DNA of 64,000 nucleotides. Origin: Phallusia fumigata (lineage: Eukaryota > Chordata > Ascidiacea > Phlebobranchia > Ascidiidae). Positions 35,601-46,311 of this stretch are shown here, piece after piece (the first letter of the stretch is position 1; each line of letters starts with the position of its first letter). The translations under genes were made by a program, and so were the position numbers. The notes beneath the pieces are model-generated. The model saw nothing but the letters and a program-made list of their open reading frames with translations, searched no databases and was not told where the DNA came from. Location of the stretch: the NCBI GenBank assembly GCA_008931825.1, contig QXVZ01000327.1, forward strand, positions 143,339 through 207,338, in the 5' to 3' direction.

Positions 35601-36978
35601 CTAAAATATGTCAAATTATAAACAATGTCCAAATTTATTGAAAATTACACAGTTTGCAGGACATGTTATTTGGTGTTCAATTGCTACGTTTGCTCTCATA
35701 CCCAATGCACTTACTGTGCTAGCTCCCTAAAATGGGTCAAATTAAGCAAACAAGGCCCATATTAGATAAAATTTGGACAATTTGTGCAACATGCCATTGC
35801 TTGTATTTTAGTAAAAACCACTGGAAAGTTGATGTGATATAGCCAAATACGCTAAATCACCACTGCCGCAGCACTAAAACAGTCCTGGCCAGACGAAAAG
35901 TATTTTTTGTGCCAAAGGAGTTAGGTTTAAAAGGCATTTTGTGAACATGCTGCATGGTATGTTGTAATGAAGTGAGATTGGTAAACAAAGAGATAAAGTT
36001 TTTGTCTGTTTGTTATCATGAGAAAACTTGTTGGATGTGGACATTTAGAGAAAAAAAGGAATTACAGTATTTTGTTTTTTTGTGTTTTCTTTCTTTTTAA
36101 CATTAAAATAGTTTGGGCAGTTGTGTTGTAAATCTGTGTATTTGTGCAGACGAATCAGTCAGCGACCATCTAAAGAGGAGTTGCAGCAAAGAAACATCTT
36201 GCCAAATGAATCAGAGGAAGACAAACACAAGGAAAGAGAAAAGGTGAGATTTGTTTATTATTGTGGTCCTACTCTTGAAAGGCATGGCTTAGTAATTACA
36301 CAACCACAATAAAGGATAATCCATTAAGTATTACACAATGCATTTGTTACAAAATTACGAAACTCTGCTAAATGAAATGCAAAGGGCTTTACTAATCAGT
36401 TTTATAATGTTGTACAGTGTGGAATCTCCCCCTTGGTTATAATTGACAGTAAAAATCCAGTGATATAAAATAATTTGTAGATGTTTGGATTTATCCTGTG
36501 AATGCAACCAAGAACCAATGTTTTTATTCATATCAAAGCTATGTTTTTGTGCCAAAAATGGTCACAATCTTGTTTTCTTTATTAAAGTTTAATATTTTTT
36601 GCTTCCATTTATTGTATTCTGCAAAGTTTATTATGATTTTTTGTGCTTAGGTGAAACGCCAACTTACTCGAAAACTGTCTATGAGACCAACTGTCAAGGA
36701 ATTGGTTGAACGAAAAGTTCTTATTAATTGGCACGAATATGTTGAGGTGTATGAAGTTCAAAATTATGATCGCCGTGGAGACAAACCATGGACTAGGTTA
36801 ACACCGTCTGACAAGGTTAGTTTCTTTGCATGACAGGTAAAAAGAAGCCTATCTTATATATCACTTTTGAATGTCTTATCTCTAGGCCTCCATCAGAAAA
36901 GAATTAAATGAATTTAAAGCAACTGAAATGCAAGTACATGAGGAGTCACGGCATTTCACAAGGTTTCACAAACCGTGA
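29646..36978 (+). CDS. PHACTR1: Phosphatase and actin regulator (PHACTR), four RPEL motifs
   Basis: Exons: 29646-29718, 30257-30397, 30505-30588, 30699-30899, 31082-31199, 31274-31819, 31995-32118, 32203-32298, 32379-32502, 32563-32656, 32923-33080, 34184-34346, 36150-36243, 36651-36815, 36886-36978. Every junction keeps phase; the product is 757 aa. The basic [11 protein letters not shown] near residue 50 is followed by RPEL1 ([17 protein letters not shown]). RPEL2-4 lie at about 597-700 ([51 protein letters not shown]), which bind G-actin. The C-terminal segment [19 protein letters not shown] to FTRFHKP is the PP1-binding tail. The middle is low-complexity, Pro/Ser-rich, with an acidic Glu run. 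Family members couple G-actin level to PP1 activity in the actin cytoskeleton. It is equally related to PHACTR1-4; the symbol is for the family. Confidence 0.95.
32772..32830 (+). repeat. Interspersed repeat fragment ending in a 23-bp poly-C tract
   Basis: gctacagacagtgcacactg then tttcgacct matches the repeat at 22322. It runs straight into 23 consecutive C residues (32804-32826). The tract sits in PHACTR intron 10. Its length may be imprecise because homopolymers are hard to sequence. Confidence 0.6.
34745..35810 (-). repeat. Tandem-core repeat element, inverted copy with two 305-bp units
   Basis: A tail hairpin (34760-34780, gtccccttc/gaaggggac around cat) is followed by a CT-rich tract (about 34797-34845). 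Two direct repeats of about 305 bp come next; both contain gagtttgttcccacgtttt, at about 34856 and 35161. Then reverse-complement versions of the 128-bp core unit lie near 35560-35610 and 35700-35800. All lie in PHACTR intron 12. The single undetermined base of the window (35466) is here. Confidence 0.7.
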
Positions 36979-38958
36979 GGCAAGACTCAAGGTGATCCAA
37001 GTTCAACAGAAAGTCATAATACACTCAAGGTGGAGCAAGAATGCCATTGTATTCAGAGTAAACATCATTGAGAGTTGGCATTCCACCAATGATACTGTGC
37101 CTGCTACTTCACCACCAAACCTGTGCTATTTTACAAAGTTGTTTATTATTAATTAAAATTTATTATGTTGCTGACTTTTAATTTTTATTTAGCATGCTGA
37201 TTAAGTGCATTTTACTGCACCACTGCAAACCTTTCACCAACACCATGCCACACATGCTTGTTAAAGCTAATTGGGCGATAATTAATTACTAAATAGATGA
37301 TTTCTTGCCAATCAGATTTAGCACCCATGTTTGTACAGTAAACTTTTACTGAACATGTTGTAATATTAATTCAGCCTGTAACATTTTTATGGAAGTGTAC
37401 ATAACTAGATGAAAGTGTCTGCTTTGCCAACATTTTTCCTTTCAGAATGATATAATGCAGTCAACAGTGAATATAAGACTCTAATAGTACTTGTATACGT
37501 TGATAACTTTCTTTCATTCCAGTCTTGTTTTCAGCATGTTGAAAAATTGTTGCTATTACACGAAACAATTGTGTGAGGTGTTATGTTTTCTAAAGTGATG
37601 AAAAAATCTAAAATGAGGCCAAACAATGGAGAGTGACCAGAAAACCAAGAATACTTCACATTCTGTTTCCAATTTTTGCAATAGACAAATAAAGCCAGAG
37701 TTTTTGTACTGTGCTGCACAGGATTTTGCTAATACATACACAACAGACTCTCTCCTTGCGGCAGCCCACCAGACTACAAACTCTTGATAAACTTTTCCAA
37801 TGTGGGTTTTTTACAAGCTGCTATATTAAGTGCCATGGTTCCGCAAATACTTGGGACAAACTGAAACCTTGTGACCAGAGCATTTTGTGAGCATAAGACT
37901 GTGGAAAATATTTTTACATACATGCCAATGATAGGGCTACTGACTGTAGCAATTGTTTCAACAAAATTTTGCAATAACCAAATAAATGTTTTTTTTAATT
38001 TTACATTTTGAGCGCCTGTGGAAAAAAGTGGTTGGTGCGTGCCTAGATGCCCATCTACCATATGTTAAAATGTGTGTTACTTTTTTGACCCAAGGTTGCA
38101 GAAAAATTATAAATCCTTAAATAAAGGAATAGAGTTGGTGAACCCAACCAAAAATAGCAAAATGCTTGCAATGTCCCAAGATTTAAATTATCATTATGTA
38201 AGTTTTCAAAATTTAATGTTTGGGGGGCTTGTTGATTACCTGTAGGGTGAACTGGGTAAACAATTTTTAGTGCAAAACTTCAGATGTTTATCTTGCATGG
38301 AATTAACTCTAAAACGTAAAAAAACTGGTGGTTGACAGAAAAAAACAAACAGTAAAAGCATTATGTAGACCACTTGGAAGGGGATCCATAATTAGGAACG
38401 TGGTATGCAATAAATTCTCTGTGCACATGGATTTTTAACTTGTTAACATCAATAAAAAACTATTTTTTGTAAGCTGCTACTTTGCTTTGTCATGATTCCC
38501 AATATTTGCAAAGCAGTTTTACAGATTTCTAAATGTTGTAACCTGAAAGACAGGCTAAACAAAAGTGGTAACAACAAAATTTTTTGACCATCAACAAGCA
38601 CCTTGCTATTCACTACAAGAAACAGTAAAACTATTTCTTGTTGCTTTCAAATGCAACTTTTTTGTTGTGTCAGTTGTTACAACAGCCCCTCTCATTGGAG
38701 TTGGTTATTAAGTTTTGTCAAGCTATGTAGAGTGACACTTAGAACCAAGTAATTTAAATGTGATGCTTGGTTTCTGTTCTAGTTGCTGATGAGATTCGGA
38801 ATGTTACAAGTGAAGATATATTAATTTGCTAAACAATTTTGCTGATCAAAGTTTTTCTTTGTCAAAATCACCAAAAAATGTGAAATGAGCCATTCACCAG
38901 TAACAAAGACTCGATGACAAATATATTTTGTATTGCACTGGTTTCAAAATTATAAAAA
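36979..38958. other. Convergent spacer between PHACTR and MTMR9
   Basis: It should hold both 3' UTRs. A degraded tail of the tandem-core repeat family lies at about 38219-38390. No gene is recognised; open frames at 37531-37741 and 37774-38061 lack any known domain. Confidence 0.5.
38219..38390 (+). repeat. Degraded tail of the tandem-core repeat family
   Basis: ttggggggcttgttgattac and agggtgaactgggtaaac echo the last core unit at 43141-43180, and ggaaggggatccataat echoes the right hairpin arm and its flank at 43329-43345. The left hairpin arm is lost. Confidence 0.5.
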
Positions 38959-41900
38959 TTAGGCTGAATTTGCACAATCATGGGCCTGGCCTTTCCCATT
39001 TTGCAATGGTTCTGAAGCAGCTTCCTCTTCTCTCTCAAGTAAACTTATTTCTTTTGTAAGCTCAGATATTTGATTTTGCAAATCTTCCATGTAGGAAATG
39101 CTCTCACTGACAATTCTCTGAACCTCAGGTGAGGTGTCCATGTCTTTTAAAAACAATCCTGTAAAACACAATCAAATAAATATGATGCCCAAGAAAGTTC
39201 AACAGGTCACTTACCATCCCACAATTTCAAGCTTTGTGGGGCAACAGATGGCCAAATTACACCAGTCCTGGTTTGATAAAGTGGGTTAAGAAACATTGGT
39301 AGAACATTGACAGACAACAAATATGACCATAGAGATACTGTCTTTGTCCTCACTTTAAATTTGCGCCTGAAAATGAATTAGGAAAGTTAAAGTAAACAGA
39401 GACAAAACAGTATATGTATTTCACCAACCTTTCCATCTCATTATTACAAAGGAATGTACCAAAGTCTGACGCAAAAGCATGTCGGTGTAAATGTATTAAA
39501 AGTAATGCAGAAAACTCAAAGGACAAAGGAAATTGCTGCAAAAGTTGGTGAACACAGTCCAGGAATATGGTGAAAGTTGGACCTTCCGATCTTGTTCGTT
39601 GATTACTAGGGAAAAAATCACCAGCAATTAAACTATGTTGATCACCAGCAGACAAAAATAAACAACAAACCTTTGGGCACCATGAAAACATCTATCTGCA
39701 AATGGATGACCGGCCTGGACCCATTCTATGTCAATTAAACATAGAAAACCACGAATTGTTCTACAATCTGTTAAGAAATAAACATGCTGTTAGCTGTGCG
39801 AGACTGGCCAAAATCTAGTCCATTGGTAACACTGTATTCAGCTTAGTTATTATTAAAATGAAATTTAACAGCAATAAAACAAGAATATTGTCACAAGTTC
39901 ATGTATAACATAATTGAAATAAAAAAATTACATGGATCAAGAATAACTTGGGTCAAGGAGGTAACTAATAAAGTAGAGTCAGTCCCCTCTGATCCATGGA
40001 CAAGCACCGATGCTCCTTCTCTAAAAATAGAAACAACCAAAAACTGTAAAGCAGTAACTATTTTGGGAAACTTGTTTTTGCTGTGTTTACCTGTCAACAC
40101 ATTGGGCAACAAGACAGGCAGCAGAGAGAACATCTTTAACATGTGACATCCAGTTGCTCGATTCTAGTTTACTTTGCCACTTGTCACTGCTTGCATTTCT
40201 ATCTTGGCATGCTTCAACAATTCGAACAAAACTCTCTTGCTGAATGCTGTACCTGTAAATAAACCAATTTAGACCAGAATTGTAATGCATACAGGACCAT
40301 GTAAAAACATTCCTCAAAGATAAAATCTTACTTTTGCAAACTATTATGAAACTTTCTCCATTGTGGATAATTAAACTCAGTTTCAAAGCCACCACCTTTT
40401 GATCTTGCTTGAAGAGCTGCCTGGGATGTTCTAAAATATAATAATATTTAATAAAAGTTCTGAAACAGAATAAAAAAAAATTTCCGAAACTTTTATGTAG
40501 GACATAACAGTAGTAATTTACAATGTAGAATAATTAGGTTTGAAAATATATTTGGTAGCCTAAAATGCTAGATTACTTTTAGGTATCCCTCTCACTTCTG
40601 TATTTTTCAAATTTCCATTTCTGATAGGCCTATTTAAATAAATATGGAAATAAATTTTACATTGTGCAATCTTTTAGAAAACAAATTCAAAGAATTCATC
40701 ACAACCGGGTTATTTTACTAAAGTGCTGCCAAGATGGCCAAGAGGTTGGTCTTGTGCTATAAAGTTATAGGTTCTAATCCTGTTTCCTTAAGCAGGAAAC
40801 TTAAGGACATTGCTCCATCCAAGCGGATCGCGATGGGTTAACCCAAATTGTCACTAACTTCACAATAAAAAAAATAAAATAAAAAAAAGATCCAAAGGAA
40901 CTGCAATGAAGCAGGCAGTTCAGCCACAGACTTATGACGTGTAAGGCGCATTTAGGCGATGCTCTGCTCAGTGAGGATAAAATGAAACACTCAAACCAAA
41001 TGCAAACCTTGTATCCAGTATGTAACCCCTGTGAGTTGAACCTAGCACTATATTTATTAATTTTTCATCTTCTTTGCATCGCTTTTGATTTTGTCCAGTT
41101 AAGGGCTGACCACATCTCATCACAACCTGGTAAAAATCACATAGCAAATGTAAGAAAAGTTAGCGGAACACATAACAGTGTAGGATTTTCAGTTAGTATT
41201 TTTTCTTAATTATAAGATGTTACCCTGCCATTGGTGTGCAGATAGCTCAATATTGGAAAACGGCCACCATGACGAAACTTTGCAGATTTTACAATCATAT
41301 CATTGTCAATATCCTTTGGAACGATCACTTGCGATGGGTATGAGTTGCATACAGAAAAATGAAGATTTATGTTCGATACTCTCCACTGATCAGACTAAAA
41401 ATCCAAAGCAAGATATCAGCTTTTGGTAAATGAAAAAATTCAAAAAAATATTTATGTTTTCTTCTCCAAAAATGCAATTTATTTGCTTCTGTCCACTCAG
41501 CAAAGCAACCTACTCACCATTCTTGAAAGAGAAGCAAATCTGTGCTCAGTACAGAATAAATCATACCCATCTTCATCAAAGGAAAATTTTGGTCGATAGA
41601 AGAAAGGATAATGTAAAGCAGGGTTGTTAAGACTGGATAAAGTCTACATAAAATATGTAAATTTCACGGTGTATGCAATTTACACAAAATGTAAGAAAAT
41701 TATGTATGGTATATGCCAGGACTTCCCGAACTTTTTGGTCGGCGACCATTTCAATTTCAAAAATTTTGCTGTGACCCTTACTGTTTAATAGAAAAAAGCA
41801 GTTCAAAACATACTGTTTGCTTAAGAGGTACCACTAAAAGCAAAATAAAACTAGAAGAGAGGCTTTCACCTTATTGCCATTCCATTTACACTAATACCTT

Positions 41901-44271
41901 ATTCAAAAATGCATGTATATTTACCATGTCATTTCACATTGGGTCCCAAAGTTACTTCAGCTTTTTATAACATGATTGTTTCTGCAGGCAAAAATGCATG
42001 GGTCCCCACACACCCAAAGTTGTAGAAATTGTGGTTCACTATAATGTATGTACAGAACAGAAGCAGATATTTTTTCTTTAATTTTTCGTAAACAGAAAAT
42101 GAATCACAGAATTAATAAGTTAGTGCAGTATCTGCTGAAGCTTGAGGATGAAACACATCTGTTACTGCACCACAATGATATGTTATACAAACTGTTCAAA
42201 TTTCATCCAATTCGGAAAATGTTTAACAACTTGACCCATTTTAGGGGGCTAGTGGGGTATCTGCTGGGGCTATGGGGTAAAACATACAATTTATAGCACC
42301 ACAATGACATGTTATACAAACTGTCCGAAAATCAGTCAATTCGGAGAATGTTTAACAACTTGACCCATTTGAGGGGGCCAGTGGGGTAACTGCTCAGTCT
42401 ATGGGGTAAAACACATAAATTATTGCACCTCAATGACATGTTATACAAACTGTCTAAATTTTATCCTATTCGGAGAACATTTAACAATTTGCTTTATTTT
42501 AGGGGGCTAGTGGGGTAACTGTAGGGGCTATAGGAAAAACACATCAAATATTGCACTATAATGACATGTTAAACAAACAGTCAAAATTTCATCCTATTCC
42601 GAAATATTTAAAAATTTGCCCCAATTTAGGGGGCTAGTGGGGTAACTGCTGGGGCTATGAGGTAAAGTACATCAAATATTGCACCACAATGACATGTTAT
42701 ACAAACTGTCCAAATTTCTTCAAATTCGGAGAACATTTAACAATTTGCCCCATTTTAGGGGGCTAGTAGGGTAACTGCTGGGCTCTAGATAAAACACACC
42801 AAATATTGCACCATAATGATATGTTATACAAATTGTTCAAATTTCATCCAATTCAGACATTGTTTAACAATTTGCCCTATTTAAGGGGCTAGTGGGGTAA
42901 CTGCTGGGGCTCTAGGGTAAAACACATCAAATATTGCACCACAATGACATGTTATACAAACTGTCCAAATTTCATCTAATTCGGACATTGTTTAACAATT
43001 TGCCCCATTTAGGAGGCTAGTGGGGTAACTGCTGGGGCTATAGGGTAAAAAACATTAATTATTGCATAATAATGACATGTTATTCAAACTGTCCAAATTT
43101 TATCCAATTTGGACACTGTTTAACTATTTGCCCCATTTTAGGGGGCTAGCGGGGTTACCAATAGGGGGTTTGGGGTTAAACTAAACTCATGACACATGAC
43201 TATATCTTTCAGCTGTGAAAGTTTCATCCATATTCATCAAACATTTCATGACAAAAGTGCATAGACAAGCTGCAGGGGACAAAAAAGAAAAAAAAAAAAC
43301 AGAGTGAAAACAATAAGTGTCCCCTTCAGGAAGGGGACCCATAATAATAATTTATTTTACTCAGTTTTAACATCACAATGTTAGAAAACTTCATGCATTA
43401 AACCACGGCAAAGCTCAAATAGACGGTGATTACGACAATTTGTGGGAAATTGGTGTACTCATTACCCACAAAATCCGTTGCATGACCCCCTAAAGGATCG
43501 CAGTCCCGAGTTTGGGAAGCTCTGGTCTATGCAATAGACACCCAGACTAATAAAACTGGACAAGGTAATTTTTGTTAAGGTCAAATAAAAACAGACATGT
43601 ACATAGATTATACCTCAATAGAATTTGCTATGTTTGTGGCATCCTCAGTTGTTGGAAAAGTAATTTGATGTTGGGTGAAATCTTTACATTTTAAAACCAG
43701 CATGTTCTTTTCTATTGAGTACCTGAAATGCAAACAAAATCTCTTTGGAAATTGTAATCAAAATGTTTCTACAATCACTGTTGTCATCAGTGCAAAAAAT
43801 ATCACAGGAATATACATGCAAAATACCAGCAAATAAAGTGGAATAAATTAGACACCTCTTTTCAACTGAATCAACTTTTTTGTGTAGAATCCAGTACTCC
43901 TTATTTTCACCATTGTGGGAATACAGTATTAAATGATGCCCTGTTAAACATGCGGTTACAGGAACTGCTCCATTTTCACTCTCCAAAAATGCATCCTCAA
44001 CTTTGGGTGTCTGTGTTACAAAACATTAAATAATAATTAGAAATTTATTGTTTAAACAAATTAATTGGGGGATTTTTCCATATTGATTTCTTTCAAGTTC
44101 ACTATATCACCTTGAATGATATTTCCACATATACACACCTTTTTTATTGTTACAATGAATATGTATTCAATACATTGTAAGGCAATTTTTATATTTTGGG
44201 AGCCTGTGGGTTAATCAGTTGGTAAATTAGTGAATATTTTTTCTCACCTGTATGAATTCCGAAAACTCCAT
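38959..44271 (-). CDS. MTMR9: Myotubularin-related protein 9 (inactive phosphatase)
   Basis: Minus-strand exons: 44271-44248, 44010-43856, 43722-43614, 41643-41518, 41394-41224, 41126-41008, 40430-40332, 40252-40091, 40020-39932, 39767-39671, 39605-39429, 39366-39215, 39158-38959. Phase is kept throughout; 559 aa (human 549). A PH-GRAM domain is N-terminal (ACLTGHHLILYSHNGENKE), followed by the myotubularin phosphatase fold (RHGGRFPILSY, SNWMSHVKDVLSAAC) and a C-terminal coiled coil (about 500-545). The active-site loop reads HGSEGTDST at residues 330-338 instead of HCSDGWDRT, so the catalytic Cys and Arg are both replaced. MTMR9 is a known pseudophosphatase that binds MTMR6/7/8 through the coiled coil and raises their PI3P/PI(3,5)P2 phosphatase activity. 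The intron 41644-43613 contains a tandem-core repeat. Confidence 0.96.
40722..40940 (+). repeat. tRNA-derived SINE, copy 2
   Basis: A box tggccaagagg (40735-40745, one mismatch), B box ggttctaatcc (40770-40780), then attgctccatcc and gatgggttaacccaaatt, an A-rich segment, and gatccaaaggaactgcaatg. The order matches the copy at 20801-21050. It lies in an MTMR9 intron in antisense orientation to the gene. Confidence 0.75.
41849..43345 (+). mobile_element. Pearl/HINE-like element: head, 128-bp tandem core, tail hairpin
   Basis: The most complete copy of the family. The head (41849 to about 42090) includes tataacatgattgtttctgc and ggtccccacacac. The core has eight direct units about 126-130 bp apart, marked by gggggctagtggggtaact at about 42244, 42371, 42501, 42628, 42757, 42883, 43011 and 43140. 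The tail ends in an A-rich stretch and the hairpin gtccccttcaggaaggggac (43319-43338). There is no coding capacity. Head, minisatellite core and 3' hairpin are the hallmarks of Pearl and DINE/HINE elements of the Helentron class; assignment to that class is inference. Confidence 0.7.
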
Positions 44272-44705
44272 TAGCAGTGATCTAAATAAGTGTTTGCAAC
44301 TGGTTGTACTAAAAGCCTCTAATCATTAGGCAACCAACAGTTACGTTTTGTTATTGACCTCTTTACAGTGCACAATGTAAAATGTGTACTAACTGTGTGA
44401 CACTTTTTCTCTGACAAAACACAATTTGTGTGTTTTGAGTGTCAGGTGACAAGTAAAGGTGCACGTGGACTAAGCATAGTAAAAGTAAACCAATTTTCAG
44501 ATTTTGCGACTTTCTTTGATTGTTGCAGGTGCTGCTTAAATACAGACTCTTCTTAAATATATATGGTCTGGTCCTAACTACGCGTTGCCCTTAACGAGGT
44601 ATGTTAATTCCACAATATATTAACTACGTACATTATTCCACACAATAATCAAGAATCAACACAGTCGTATAAATTACGCTGCATTTTTTTAATTTAGTCG
44701 CAATT

Positions 44706-45212
44706 TTACTTTACCGTCATCCGTTTAACTGATGACAAAAAAATTAAAAAGCGAAATGACAAACATTTTACACAAGTTAAAAGAAACAAAAGTATCAAAA
44801 TTACCACAAACTTACAAAAAATTTTATCAATTAACTCAAATTCAGAGCGGCAACGCTTAACGGTGGTATGCTTGGCTTCAAACTGTGCCGTGTCGCATTT
44901 CAGTTATTTAGGTTAATTCTCGACTTTTTTTTTATTTTCGAAGATCGAGACTTCAAAGTCTTAGTTTGAATGCTAAGTATGTTTGCTAAAATCCCACGCA
45001 AAAAATAGTTATTTTTACCCATATATGCTTTATCTTGGTCATGTAAAAAAGTTGAGAAACACTCCAGTATAAACCATTGACTGGTTGGCACTAACCTGCA
45101 CCAGATTTACAGCAGATGCTAAGTGCATTAGAAGCTGCTGTGATCGAAGTTCTTTTGCTTCTTTGACTTCGTTTCTTACAACTTCAAGGGTTTTTTCTAT
45201 CCACTCCCACAT
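44706..45212 (-). CDS. Unknown small gene, possible tail-anchored protein
   Basis: The first exon (45212-45096) encodes 39 residues starting MWEWIEKTLEVVRNEVKEA. A canonical donor (gttagt) leads to an in-phase exon from 44882 (FEAKHTTVKRCRSEFELIDK). The frame then either meets a good donor (gtaagt at 44815) or reads through to a stop at 44706. Read-through adds the hydrophobic stretch FVVILILLFLLTC, giving about 97 aa with one C-terminal membrane segment. If the donor is used, the rest of the gene was not found. No family is recognised. It lies upstream of MTMR9 on the same strand. Confidence 0.35.
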
Positions 45213-46311
45213 TGCAAACGTAAATTACGCGCTGCTGCGCATATAATTTCCCATTCAAATAATTCCATCGTTGTATCGGTTAAGGGCTAAACACCTTTAA
45301 GTACCCTTTAAACGAGTGCTTGTAACGTGTATGGAGAACCATCCGCGTTTCGGTAGCGTTTTTGTTTTCACCAGGACCACCAACATGTGTCTTTTCAAGT
45401 CAATCGAGTTTTGACAATATATCTTGCTCTGCAAGCTGCTTTTTTTTCAAGAAAATAATTTGAATCACGTAATCGTTTTTAAGTTTGATACACGTTTATC
45501 GAACTTTAATGAATCCATACATTGCAATCTCAAAATTAACAAAATTAAGCATTACTTAGGAATGTTTTACACAATAAATGATGAAAAAATGCATCCTATG
45601 GGGCAATGAGTGTTAGAACGAATGTTGTGGCGCAATTTCTAGGCATGTTGTTTTTCTTTTGTATTTGGGTTTGCAGTACGCTGTTTTTGCTTCCTCGTGT
45701 GATAATCGGTCACGCAACCCAAAGTGTAATCAAGTCTTCCGCAGCCTTGACACATTCCGCCAAATACTCCAACGATTGGACCAAGATGAAATCTTCAAAC
45801 AAAACATTTTGCTTTTAACTTACTCATGATAAAATGTCTGTGATCTATAACAAAGACTAAAGGCTGATTCACACCAGATGCGTCTACCGGTTTGCGGTAC
45901 GATTTTTGATCTCGCGGCAAGCAGCGGGGCACTTACTCCAGCCGGGACCAAAGTCTATCTATCAAACATAAAACACTTTGGCCGTGTCTGATAGATAAAC
46001 TTTGGTCCCGGGTGGTGTAAGTGCCCCGCTGCTTGCCGCGAGATCAAAAATCGTACCGCAAACCGGTAGACGCATCAGGTGTGAATCAGCCTTAACGCTT
46101 TTCAATAAACTATGAATTTAATGCTAGCGCATATTTGCCACTAGGGTTTTTCTGAAGCACTACATGCAAGCAACTGTTACGTCACACTAATGTATGAATC
46201 ATAGTTCGCCAGTTAGCTATCCTGTGTTTCCATTTGGTTATTTGGGCGTAGACTAGAAAATCTATCACCTGTGGTGAATTTTGAACCCAAGGCAGTAGCC
46301 CATATCCGGGG
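45213..46311. other. Spacer with palindromic MITE and one small open frame
   Basis: A plus-strand frame at 45606-45818 (70 codons, ATG start, hydrophobic AQFLGMLFFFCIWVCSTLFLL) could be a small membrane protein, but has no other support. The rest is the MITE at 45861-46092 and unremarkable sequence. Confidence 0.4.
45861..46092. mobile_element. Harbinger/Tourist-type palindromic MITE with TAA target duplication
   Basis: The 232-bp element is nearly a full palindrome: aggctgattcacaccagatg at the left end and catcaggtgtgaatcagcct at the right, continuing inward through gatctcgcggcaagcagcgg to a short centre near 45975. Both flanks are TAA (45858-45860 and 46093-46095), the target duplication typical of PIF/Harbinger elements. 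There is no coding capacity. Its arms are almost identical, so it looks recent. Confidence 0.85.

Noticed and set aside
41042-41125. Ending MTMR9 exon 6 at gttcaactcacag
   Set aside because: That would make a 13-bp intron; reading through gives the conserved GYILDTR block and the correct phase into the next exon.
42110-43160. CRISPR array
   Set aside because: The regular repeats are 128-bp head-to-tail units without unique spacers, in a eukaryotic intron.
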